A stretch of 32,010 nt of DNA from Folioceros fuciformis. Its lineage: Eukaryota > Anthocerotophyta > Anthocerotopsida > Anthocerotales. The stretch covers positions 1 to 32,010 of the forward strand of contig JBNGIO010002906.1 of NCBI GenBank assembly GCA_049999805.1, in the 5' to 3' direction. The translations under genes were made by a program, and so were the position numbers. How positions within the stretch are numbered: the stretch's first letter is position 1; the number at the start of each line of letters is the position of its first letter. Positions 18,848 to 27,591 of the stretch are shown piece by piece. Below the pieces are notes generated by a model. It was given only the letters and a program-made list of their open reading frames with translations, did no database searches and had not been told where the DNA came from.

Positions 18848-21484
18848 ATGGGGAGCAGGTTGCGGGACATGATCCGCTCCGTTCGGGCATGTAAGACTGC
18901 CGCGCAGGAGCGGGCAGTGATCGCCAAGGAATGTGCGGTGCTCAGGAATGCGTTCAAGGAGAATGATCAAGACTACAGACATCGGAATGTTGCCAAGCTC
19001 ATGTTCATCCATATGCTAGGTTATCCCACGCACTTTGGTCAAATGGAGTGCCTGAAGCTCATTGCCACGTCCGGGTTTCCGGAGAAGCGGATAGGATATC
19101 TGGGGCTCATGCTGCTTCTTGATGAGAGGCAGGAGGTGCTGATGTTGGTCACCAATTCGTTGAAGAATGATCTGAGCCACGCCAACCAGTTCATCGTGGG
19201 GCTTGCGTTGTGTGCGCTGGGGAATATTTGTACCGCTGAAATGGCACGTGACCTTGCTCCCGAGGTAGAGAGGCTGTTGCACAGCAGCAACCCTTACATC
19301 CGGAAGAAGGCAGCTCTGTGCTCGGTGCGGGTAATCAGGAAGGTACCTGACCTGGTGGAGTACTTCACCCCAGGGGCTACGGGGCTTCTGTCGGAGAAGC
19401 ATCATGGAGTGCTGCTAGCGGGTGTGAAGCTTGCCACCGAGCTTTGCCTGGCGAGCCCCACAGCTTTGGAGCACTTCAGGAAGCAGACGGCGTCGGTTAT
19501 TCGGGTTCTCAAGAACTATTTAGTCAGTGGTTACGCGCCGGAGTTCGATGTGGGTGGGATTACGGATCCGTTTCTACAGGTTAGGATTCTGAGATTGCTT
19601 CGCCTTCTTGGAGAAGGTGACCCGGAGTGCAGCGATATCATGAGTGACATCCTGGCCCAGGTTGCCACAAATACGGAGTCCAATAAAAATGCAGGAAATG
19701 CTGTTCTGTACGAGTGTGTGCAGACGATCATGGGTATAGAAGCCATCGGAGGGTTGCGTGTGCTTGCCATCAACATATTGGGGAAGTTCCTGTCCAACCG
19801 GGACAACAACATCCGGTATGTGGCCCTCAACACTCTGGTCAATGTTGTGTCCGTGGATACCCAGGCTGTCCAGCGGCATCGTGCCACCATAGTGGAATGT
19901 GTGAAGGACTCGGATGTTTCGATCCGAAGAAGAGCGCTGGATCTGGTCTATGCTCTTGTGAACGAGAACAATATCATCACGCTCTCTAAGGAGCTCTTGG
20001 AGTACCTGAAGGTGAGCGACACCGAGTTCAAGGGTGATCTCACTGCCAAAATATGCTCCCTTGTCCAGAAGTATGCTCCTGATAAAGTGTGGTATATTGA
20101 CCACATGATAAAAGTGATGGTGGAGGCAGGTGCCTATGTGAAGGATGAAGTGGTTAGAGCTCTGGTGGTACTTATCACCAATGCACCTGATCTTCACAGA
20201 TATTCGGTCAGATCTTTATATCAAGCCTTCCACAGCTGGAGAGGACAGGAAAGTCTGGCACAAGTGACTGTCTGGTGCATCGGGGAGTATGGGGAAATGC
20301 TTGTCAATCATCACGCTGAACTGCGAGAAGACCATACAACAGTGACGGAATCTGATGCTGTGGATGTTCTGGAGTCAGTCTTGAAGGATGCTCGAGTCAG
20401 TTCTGCAACGTATGCCTATGCATTGACAGCACTACTCAAGCTCGCCTCCAGACTTCCATCTTGTGCAGGGCGCATTAAAGGGTTGATTGGACAGTACAAG
20501 GGAAGTTTAATTCTGGAATTGCAGCAGCGGTCCATAGAGTTTGGGGCAATTTTGAGCAAGCATGAGAAGATAAAGGGTGCCCTTCTCGAGAGGATGCCTG
20601 TGCTAGACGAAGCAGCTTATTCTATCAAACAGGGCGACTCAGGCGACTATGGTAGCCCAGATGGGATACCAAACTTATTGGGAGAAGTGACTACGAATGG
20701 GCCTAGCAAGGCAGTGCCTGTGGTTCCTCTCATGGATCTTGTTGACTTGAATGGTGAGGATGAGACACCACAGCCACAAGGGCGATCAGCTGCAGACAGT
20801 TTGTTGTTGGATCTTCTGGGGGCTGGGCCGGCAAGCACTCTGAATGCCATGTCTTCTCCAGTGCATGCTTCAGTGGGTGGTGCAGACTTGCTTCTAGACA
20901 TCCTGTCTCTGGACACGCCTGCTGTTGCGACTGTAACCTCTGCAAATCATCACTCCAACAACAACTCATCATCTTTGCTTCAGAATGTTGGCACAGTACC
21001 TGCTAAGACGACTTCCATTGAGGATGTATTGGGTAGTAGTCAGCACAGCTTAACAGCTGGCATGGCTGATCTCTTGGGTGGCGATGATATGTTTGGGCCC
21101 CCGGTTTCAGCTGTTGCCCTCTCTTTTCCTTCAATTGTAGCTTTCAAGAGCCCTTCCTTGCAAGTTACTTTTGATTTCACAAAAGAGTCTTCAAGCCCGC
21201 GAAGTACAACAGTCCGGGCGACGTACACAAATTCTAGTTCGATATCTTACAGTGACTTCATATTTCAGGCTGCTGTTCCGAAGTTTATGCAGTTGCAACT
21301 TGAGCCTGCCAGTGGAAGTGTACTCCCAGCCTCCGGTGAGGGGAGTTTAGTGCAGGTGATCAAAGTGACAAATTCTTTGCATGGCCAAAAACCTTTGGCT
21401 ATGAAGCTTAAAATATGTTACAAGCGCAATGGCCAAGATGTCGTGGAACAGGGACAGGTCAGCAATTTTCCTGCTGGGTTGTAG
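18848..21484 (+). CDS. AP1G: AP-1 complex subunit gamma (gamma-adaptin)
   Basis: The large subunit of the AP-1 clathrin adaptor, which sorts cargo at the trans-Golgi network. The 878-residue length is normal for plants. The adaptin N-terminal trunk of alpha-solenoid repeats spans about 1-590 (LRDMIRSVRACKTAAQER, HMLGYPTHFGQMECLKL, EKRIGYLGLMLLLDER, SNPYIRKKAALC). A Ser/Asn-rich hinge (about 600-755) holds clathrin-box-like and acidic dileucine-type motifs (LLLDLLG near 650, LLLDILSLD near 680, ADLLGGDD near 739). The gamma-ear domain covers about 757-878. Start ATG 18848 gives the conserved MGSRLRDMIR-type N-terminus. The coding sequence is one uninterrupted ORF, unusual because plant gamma-adaptin genes typically have many introns. 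About 1 kb of probable 3' UTR and spacer follows. Confidence 0.96.
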   Translation: MGSRLRDMIRSVRACKTAAQERAVIAKECAVLRNAFKENDQDYRHRNVAKLMFIHMLGYPTHFGQMECLKLIATSGFPEKRIGYLGLMLLLDERQEVLMLVTNSLKNDLSHANQFIVGLALCALGNICTAEMARDLAPEVERLLHSSNPYIRKKAALCSVRVIRKVPDLVEYFTPGATGLLSEKHHGVLLAGVKLATELCLASPTALEHFRKQTASVIRVLKNYLVSGYAPEFDVGGITDPFLQVRILRLLRLLGEGDPECSDIMSDILAQVATNTESNKNAGNAVLYECVQTIMGIEAIGGLRVLAINILGKFLSNRDNNIRYVALNTLVNVVSVDTQAVQRHRATIVECVKDSDVSIRRRALDLVYALVNENNIITLSKELLEYLKVSDTEFKGDLTAKICSLVQKYAPDKVWYIDHMIKVMVEAGAYVKDEVVRALVVLITNAPDLHRYSVRSLYQAFHSWRGQESLAQVTVWCIGEYGEMLVNHHAELREDHTTVTESDAVDVLESVLKDARVSSATYAYALTALLKLASRLPSCAGRIKGLIGQYKGSLILELQQRSIEFGAILSKHEKIKGALLERMPVLDEAAYSIKQGDSGDYGSPDGIPNLLGEVTTNGPSKAVPVVPLMDLVDLNGEDETPQPQGRSAADSLLLDLLGAGPASTLNAMSSPVHASVGGADLLLDILSLDTPAVATVTSANHHSNNNSSSLLQNVGTVPAKTTSIEDVLGSSQHSLTAGMADLLGGDDMFGPPVSAVALSFPSIVAFKSPSLQVTFDFTKESSSPRSTTVRATYTNSSSISYSDFIFQAAVPKFMQLQLEPASGSVLPASGEGSLVQVIKVTNSLHGQKPLAMKLKICYKRNGQDVVEQGQVSNFPAGL

Positions 21485-23199
21485 CGGTCGCAGGGTGGAT
21501 TATGGATTAGCACACAAATCATAGGAGTTCCGACTCTCGTAATATGGACAGCCTCCTTCAACGTCGTGCTGCTTCTTGAGTTGACACTTCTTGTGAACCA
21601 CATTGCAGCACACAAAATGCTAAGTGGTACATCCGTCGGGATGTGTAGGATGTGAGTGGTCCAGATGGTATCGGTTCACTAAGCATAAGGATGGGGGGCA
21701 TGATGGATGAATATAGTTTGGGGAGAGGTCGTCTGAACAGGAAGGATGCCTGAGGAGGAATGGTACATCGACCTTTACAACCTTGTACGTGATTTGAAGT
21801 GTGAAAGTTTTATTCTACAAGAGGCTGTGTGAAGAGTTCGAAGAATACTCGGTTTTTTACTGCGAATCTTTTGCTTCTTAGTACAGTAGCTGCTGCGCGG
21901 AGGGTTAGGTTCATCTGAGGATGGACCTTTGTCATGGATGGCAAGTTGGACCAAGCACGTAGATACACAGTGGCTGTTTTGCTGCTGTTGGTTTGCTGGG
22001 ATAGCAGACTGGTTAGCTCGTTGGAATTGGGTTAGGCAGCTGTAGATAGGCGTAAGTGGAAGGTGAGAAAAATCTGCACACCCATTTGTGGTGAATTGAG
22101 TTAGAGGTGGTCACCCTCACATGGTGTCTCTGTTTTGCTCCAGCCGAGCAAGGTACGCGGGGTATCGAAAGAGACGAGTAACTTGCATTTTAAGGGTTTC
22201 GAGCGCCAGCGCTTTCATCATTTTGTGATATTAGGGTTTAGGGTCAAGCTGAGGTTGAAGTCAAAGGCCGCTTCTTCAGGGAATTACACATCGTAGAGGG
22301 ATTGTTTAAGTTGCTGAAGAGAAAAAACCCCAAAGCCTGGAACCTTGCCCTGCTTGAACTGTTAGCTCCAGCCACGGGCAGAGTCGCTGTGAACCTTCGT
22401 TCCTCCCTCGTTCTTGTTGGGAATCATAGAGTGTGCTATGAAATACCCTTGATATTGTGTTTGCCGAATTTCAAGGTTGCAATTAGGGGTCATAGGTTGC
22501 TTGTCACCGGTTTTTTTTTTGTTAGCATCATCATTTAGTTTTGTGAGAAGTATTCCAACAGCACAGTTATTAGACCACACCTGCCATCTTTATGTGTATG
22601 GACACCTAACTTCTGTATATACATGTGCATACTAGTCTGATCGGGAAAAGCAGCGATGTGACTAGTTAGTTGAGTGAACAATTCCGAGGCACGAGTCTGT
22701 CCGTCCGGTGGTACTTGGTAAGCACGAGATTTCATGAATGATGAATAAAATGCACTCACCGGTGTATATTCCTGCAAAAGGCAAGACGAATTTACCTAAT
22801 CAAACTAGTGGGGAGCGGGAGAAAGTTGGAAGTTGCAACCATAGGAGGCTGACTCTGTAGAGCTCTCCTAGTCGTTGAAGGAAACGTGTTTCCATGTTTT
22901 GCTAGCATCTCATGCATACACTTTTGGATTAGCCCATAGTGGGGCCCTGGTTTTGCAACGCTGCTGACGTGGCTGATCCTGAACATCCAAACCCCACCCA
23001 ACCCGTATGAGGTGTAAAAGGACCAGGCTGTGAGACCAGCTCCTGCCGCAGTAAGGTTGTATCTTCCAGAATCCAACATTCTTGTCTTGTTTCTTCATGA
23101 GGAGGAGGAGGAGGAGGAGATAGAGGCAATCGATGGATAATGCGAAAATTTTGAAGTAAGTACAGCTCTATTATGTGAAAAATTTGAAGTAAATAATTG
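21485..23199. other. Convergent intergenic region between AP1G and ATL gene
   Basis: 1.7 kb holding the 3' flanks of two converging genes. No coding region supported. It contains two adjacent plant telomere-type repeats (TTAGGGTTTAGGG, about 22231-22243), a T run (22510-22520), an AATAAA at about 22745 and a GAG trinucleotide run at 23099-23120. Confidence 0.5.
23099..23120. repeat. (GAG)7 microsatellite
   Basis: Seven consecutive GAG/GGA triplets about 80 bp downstream of the ATL stop codon, within its probable 3' UTR. Confidence 0.9.
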
Positions 23200-24441
23200 C
23201 TACGTTGTAGTAGGGAAGGAGCTGGTTGTTGCATCCTCCAAGTCCGCAACATGATGCGACGCCTGGGCCTCTGCCGTGGAGTCCCCCGATTGCAGAGCCA
23301 ATGCTTGAGGGCGAGATAAGCTCCTGAGGAGGGAGGGATCCCGCTTCATGGAATTCCGAAGCCTCTCTGTGAAGGAGTGCCTGCGGTCATACGAGATTGA
23401 AAGGGGAGCCGACCCATGTCCCACCCTCGTCTGCTCTCTTTCCAAGCTGAAGGCCGGCTTCGCAGGCCTAGGCGGCGTGACGGACTCCTGCCCCGCAACA
23501 TCGGGGCCAGCCCACCGGATGTCCTCCGACCCCGGCCTCCGCTTCCTGCTGCTTCCCAGCATGTGCCCCTCCGCTTCCTGCTCGGACTCCAGCTCCCCCG
23601 ACTGCTCCGGCGCAACCTCCACGGCCACGTGCTCCTCAACGGAGCATCCTTCTCTCGCTGATTGCGAGATCTCCCCCCCAACGGCATGCTGGCACCCCAC
23701 CGTGCCCGATTCGGAGGCCGCGGTCTCATGCCCGGCCTGTGATTCCACACCGGGAGGCGAAGGAGGCGCCAGCGCTGCGTCCTGAGAAAGCACTGTGAGC
23801 GAAACGGCCAGCCCAGGGTTGTTCCCATTGGAATCTCCTCCTTGAGAGCCGTCTACCTGGTATCTTCCGCTCAGCAGCGACAGCATCCGTCTCAGAGATG
23901 ATTGCTTCTTCACCTGGATGTTGGACCTGCAGATGGGGCAGGATGTGTGAGAGAGGAGCCAGGTGTCCACGCACTCTTGGTGGAACACGTGATTGCATCC
24001 GGGCAGCAGCCGCACTCCCTCCCCTTCCTGGTACTCGTTCAAGCACACAGAGCAGTCCCCGATGTGGCCCTTGAGACCTACTGAGTCCGGCAAGCCCCCC
24101 TTCTTGTAGCTGAAGAAAGGAAGAGTCTGAATGAAGGCTGCGTCCAGCCCTTGCCCCACCCGTAAGAGAGGCTCCACCGGATTCACGGGCAACGCTGTCT
24201 CCGCCGCCTGGCTCCTCGACGTCCTGTGAGCTCCCAGCTGGAGGTTTGCGTTTTGCTGGTTCCGAATGTCCAAGCATAGCTGCCTGGTTCTGACGAGGAA
24301 GATCACGATGAACACGGTCATGACGAAGATGAAGAGGAAGCCCAGGACCGCATACTGAGGGAATCCTTTGGTATTTTGAGGAAATAATGCTTCCCCGCTT
24401 GCACACGTACTCGGGACAGTGCTACAACCGGGGGAAGTCAT
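23200..24441 (-). CDS. ATL-family RING-H2 E3 ubiquitin ligase, membrane-anchored
   Basis: A 413-residue protein that would transfer ubiquitin at a membrane. An N-terminal hydrophobic segment (about 31-50, AVLGFLFIFVMTVFIVIFLV) is the membrane anchor. The GLD motif follows at 98-100 (GLDAAFIQTLPFF), then a RING-H2 with exact ATL spacing C130-X2-C133-X15-C149-X-H151-X2-H154-X2-C157-X10-C168-X2-C171, with the conserved Trp161 and Pro169. The 240-residue C-terminal tail is Ser/Glu/Pro-rich and probably disordered; it carries no known domain. Start ATG 24441 gives MTSPGC; the longer frame upstream lacks an ATG. Absence of introns is normal in this family. It is divergent to the metacaspase gene, 1.5 kb away. 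ATL members often act in stress and defence; the substrate is unknown. Confidence 0.93.
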   Translation of the reverse strand: MTSPGCSTVPSTCASGEALFPQNTKGFPQYAVLGFLFIFVMTVFIVIFLVRTRQLCLDIRNQQNANLQLGAHRTSRSQAAETALPVNPVEPLLRVGQGLDAAFIQTLPFFSYKKGGLPDSVGLKGHIGDCSVCLNEYQEGEGVRLLPGCNHVFHQECVDTWLLSHTSCPICRSNIQVKKQSSLRRMLSLLSGRYQVDGSQGGDSNGNNPGLAVSLTVLSQDAALAPPSPPGVESQAGHETAASESGTVGCQHAVGGEISQSAREGCSVEEHVAVEVAPEQSGELESEQEAEGHMLGSSRKRRPGSEDIRWAGPDVAGQESVTPPRPAKPAFSLEREQTRVGHGSAPLSISYDRRHSFTERLRNSMKRDPSLLRSLSRPQALALQSGDSTAEAQASHHVADLEDATTSSFPTTT

Positions 24442-25977
24442 GCTGCCAGCCAGCACCTCTATTGTTCCATTCGATGTCTTCAAGGCCCTAAGGTTTTGTG
24501 AACCAACCTTCTGTCGCTACGATGACCTCATCTCTCACTCGCGTGGGTCACAAGACTCTGCGCAATCGTTCTCCTGGCTGAAGTCTTGTCTTGTAGAGCT
24601 AGGCCAATTTCTGTTTCTCGACGAGGCTAGGCAGCTCCAGTCCTCTCCACTTTTGAGCCTGCACCCTGGATCTTCGAGGTTCCAACCAATTATCACATAA
24701 GCCTCACAACAACATTAATTACTGTGTGCCTGCTGCCGGACACAGAGTTCGACAAAGCACAGCCACTGACAACAACCCGATCCAACCAGAAGGGACCTAA
24801 GCCTAAGCAAGCTATCCAGGGAGAAATTAGTTCCAGACACTGCTTCATCGCAAGTTCCTACATCCATGAGAGTAAAATTGAATCGAAGGTTACAGAAGCA
24901 GGGGATGTAGCATAAAGGTTCTCGAGTCTTGAGCTAAAGAGAAGCATTGGCCAGGGAAGAATGCTGGACACGCCACAGCTGTGACATAACGGCTACATAG
25001 CGAAGCCCGAATTAGTACCAGCTGTTGAAGACGAGGTGGTGAAAGACGACAGTTGAGTAACTGAGTGCTGGAGTGCTGAAGAATAACCCGAGTCGGAAGC
25101 AGGGCATGACCCTCGGCATGCAGATATCGGTCCTGAGACCGCCCAGAGGAGGGCATGAGCAGTGTGACCGCTGGGGAAGGAGGAGCTGAAGACTTGTCAA
25201 AAGGATTTCGGGCTATGCAGGAAGGAAAGAGGAGGGGAAAGAGAGGCGAAATAGGCACCGAAGTCGGCACAGAATTCGGGGGCAGCGAGAGTGTGATGTT
25301 ATGGAGCTCAATGATGGCAGCAAGCTGGCACGGAAACTTGGGGTTGGGGAGAACCTTCTTTCGCAGCACCTGTGTCATTAAATAAAAAGTTGGCTGTCCG
25401 GGGACCTAGGCTTCAGCTGCCGGCCTGATCAGACCCCGAGGCGGTCAATGCTTGACTCCTCGGCACCTGTCCTCCGTGACCGTGCCCTACGCGCACGCTT
25501 CCAAGTCAAGAAGGGTAGCTTACCGCCAACCGCTCCTTCCGGGATTCTTCACCGGCCACCACAGGTTGCCGACTCTGACTGTTTCTCGAACGCCGAGCGG
25601 CAGACGCTTTGGCAGCCTGCTTTCACTGCCGCGTCCTGCCTTTCCTCAACCGAGAGGATCTAGTTGAGCCGGATAAGCTGAATTTGTTCGCAACTCAGCT
25701 CCAGGATCCCGTCTTTTGGTTGTGCACGCTGGTGGAAAGCGTTTTGTTTGATTTCCATGGGAGCTTTCTATTTTTGTTTGCTGTGCTGTGGGTAGAAGGA
25801 GCCTGGGGTTATACTTGCGACAGGCGCAGGCGCAAGTGCAAGTGCAAGTCCCAGCGCAGGCAGGCTTTCGGGATCCAGCGGCTGAAAAGACCTGCACCGG
25901 TCCTGATGCATGTGCTGGAGCATCGGATTGAACTGTTTGCAGTCGAGTTTGGATCTTGAAAAGCAGTGGTGGAAGAG
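24442..25977. promoter_or_regulatory. Divergent promoter region ATL / metacaspase
   Basis: 1.5 kb between two start codons facing away from each other, including both 5' UTRs and possible 5'-UTR introns. ORFs on both strands (for example 24890-25378 minus and 25609-25959 plus) lack ATG starts or recognisable motifs and are treated as chance. A small run of GCAAGT/GCGCAG repeats lies at 25826-25865. Confidence 0.45.
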
Positions 25978-27078
25978 ATGGCGCTCTTGCTAGTAAACTG
26001 CAGTCAGTGTAGAACTCCCTTGCAGCTTCCGCCAGGTACGTCTGTGATTCGGTGTGCACTCTGCCAGGCCGTAACCTCAGTGACAGCGCCGCGAGAAGGT
26101 GTGTCACATCCCGGGTATCCGGCTCCTCCGGTTCCTTACCAGCAGGCAGCTTCCAGCGGGGCGCATCTCTACGGTCAGCCAACTCCTACTCAGTACGCTC
26201 CGGCGCCTCCGCAAGCCCATGGCTCCAAGAGAGCCGTCATCGTCGGCATCTCGTATCGCTACACACGTCATGAGCTCAAGGGATGCATCAACGATGCCAT
26301 GTGCATGCGGTACATGCTCATCAACAGGTTCAAGTTTCCGGAGTCCTCTATTCTCGTCTTAACGGAGGACGAGGTTGACCCGCTGAGGAAGCCTATCAGG
26401 CATAATATTCTCATGGCGCTACACTGGCTCGTGCTTGGAAACAAGGCTGGAGATTCTTTGCTTTTCCACTTCTCAGGTCACGGCTCGCAGACGCCCAACT
26501 ACCGAGGGGAAGAGGCCGATGGTTATGACGAGACAATCTGTCCACAAGACTTTGATACGGCAGGGATGATTGTGGACGATGAGATAAACGATAGAATTGT
26601 CAGACCCTTGGTTCCGGGAGCGAGACTGCATGCCATAATTGATGCCTGTCATAGTGGGACGGTGCTGGACTTGCCATTTCTCTGCAGGTTTAATCGAATG
26701 GGACAATTTCAGTGGGAGGATCATCGGCCTCGTTCAGGCAAATGGACAGGCACCAGCGGTGGGCAGGCCTACTCTTTCAGTGGCTGTGACGACAACCAGA
26801 CTTCTGCTGATACTTCAGCTCTTTCCAAGATCACCTCTACAGGAGCCATGACCTTTTGTTTCATACAAGCTGTAGAACAAGGAGCGGCAACTTACGGAGC
26901 TGTGCTCAATGCCATGCGCTATGCAATCCGGGAGGCGGATTCAAAGCTGAGCTCTGGTGGGCCTGTCAGCTCCCTGTTTGAAATGCTTCTCACTGGTGGC
27001 AGTTACAACCGGATGACTCAAGAGCCCCAACTCACTGCCTCTCATATGTTCGACATCAACTCTCACTTCTATCTGTGA
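25978..27078 (+). CDS. Type I metacaspase with LSD1 zinc finger
   Basis: A caspase-fold cysteine protease that cleaves after Arg/Lys and takes part in programmed cell death and protein quality control. The 366-residue protein starts with an LSD1-type zinc finger (C8-X2-C11...C26-X2-C29, with IRCALCQAVT). A Pro/Gln/Tyr-rich prodomain (about 45-82) and the peptidase C14 domain follow: KRAVIVGISY, KGCINDAMCMRYML, the catalytic His168 in FHFSGHGSQ and the catalytic Cys224 in IDACHSGT. The GCDDNQTSADT segment (269-280) and the C-terminal p10-like part are intact. Start ATG 25978 directly precedes the zinc finger. No intron in the coding sequence. Length fits plant type I members (about 360-410). 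Confidence 0.96.
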   Translation: MALLLVNCSQCRTPLQLPPGTSVIRCALCQAVTSVTAPREGVSHPGYPAPPVPYQQAASSGAHLYGQPTPTQYAPAPPQAHGSKRAVIVGISYRYTRHELKGCINDAMCMRYMLINRFKFPESSILVLTEDEVDPLRKPIRHNILMALHWLVLGNKAGDSLLFHFSGHGSQTPNYRGEEADGYDETICPQDFDTAGMIVDDEINDRIVRPLVPGARLHAIIDACHSGTVLDLPFLCRFNRMGQFQWEDHRPRSGKWTGTSGGQAYSFSGCDDNQTSADTSALSKITSTGAMTFCFIQAVEQGAATYGAVLNAMRYAIREADSKLSSGGPVSSLFEMLLTGGSYNRMTQEPQLTASHMFDINSHFYL

Positions 27079-27591
27079 ATAGTCCAGTTATCCGTCTACG
27101 TACTACTTCGACTTTGGGAGAGGCTTGTTGTTCTGTTTTATCCTTTCCTTTGGTGATGAGCATACGTCGGCCTTCATTCAGCGACATAATATTGACATCA
27201 ATGTGTCTCGGATCACACCAGGTTTTGCATTTGCTGAAATGCCAGCAGAGCGAGCTTTAAAGTTATGAGAATGACGTCCAAGTACAGTGAGCGCTACATG
27301 ACGGTTTGTACGAATGCCGATGGGCGAGAATGTTCCAGGACATAAATTGTATGATTTGATTGTGAGTTCTTCCTATGAAACATGCATTTCCCCTCGGCCG
27401 CGACCCAACAAGGCGTCCTAAACCAGATAGAGTCAACTAGTCAGGACAAACTGGTCTGGGAACATGCAGCACTATAATAAAGACAGCGGCAAGTATAAGT
27501 TGGCTCTTGTGCCCAAGAACTTCTCGATTTAAGAGCACAAAATGTACACCCGAGGAATGAAGTTGGTGATCGTTGTTTTCCGAGTCGCTCG
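27079..27591. other. Convergent 3' flanks of metacaspase and pseudouridine synthase genes
   Basis: 513 bp without a gene. An AATAAA at 27476-27481 on the plus strand is a possible polyadenylation signal for the metacaspase transcript. Confidence 0.45.

Noticed and set aside
22302-22538. 78-codon plus-strand ORF with a hydrophobic C-terminus
   Set aside because: Begins with TTG rather than ATG, no homology recognised, lies in the intergenic region.
23726-24406. 226-codon minus-strand ORF overlapping the ATL gene
   Set aside because: Alternative frame of the ATL coding sequence; no motif, while the main frame has a perfect RING-H2.
24890-25378. 162-codon minus-strand ORF upstream of the ATL gene
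   Set aside because: Ser/Pro/Leu-rich with no motif and no family resemblance; more likely promoter or 5' UTR sequence.
25646-26182. 178-codon minus-strand ORF across the metacaspase start
   Set aside because: Antisense to the LSD1 finger region, low-complexity Arg/Pro/Ala composition, no recognisable domain.
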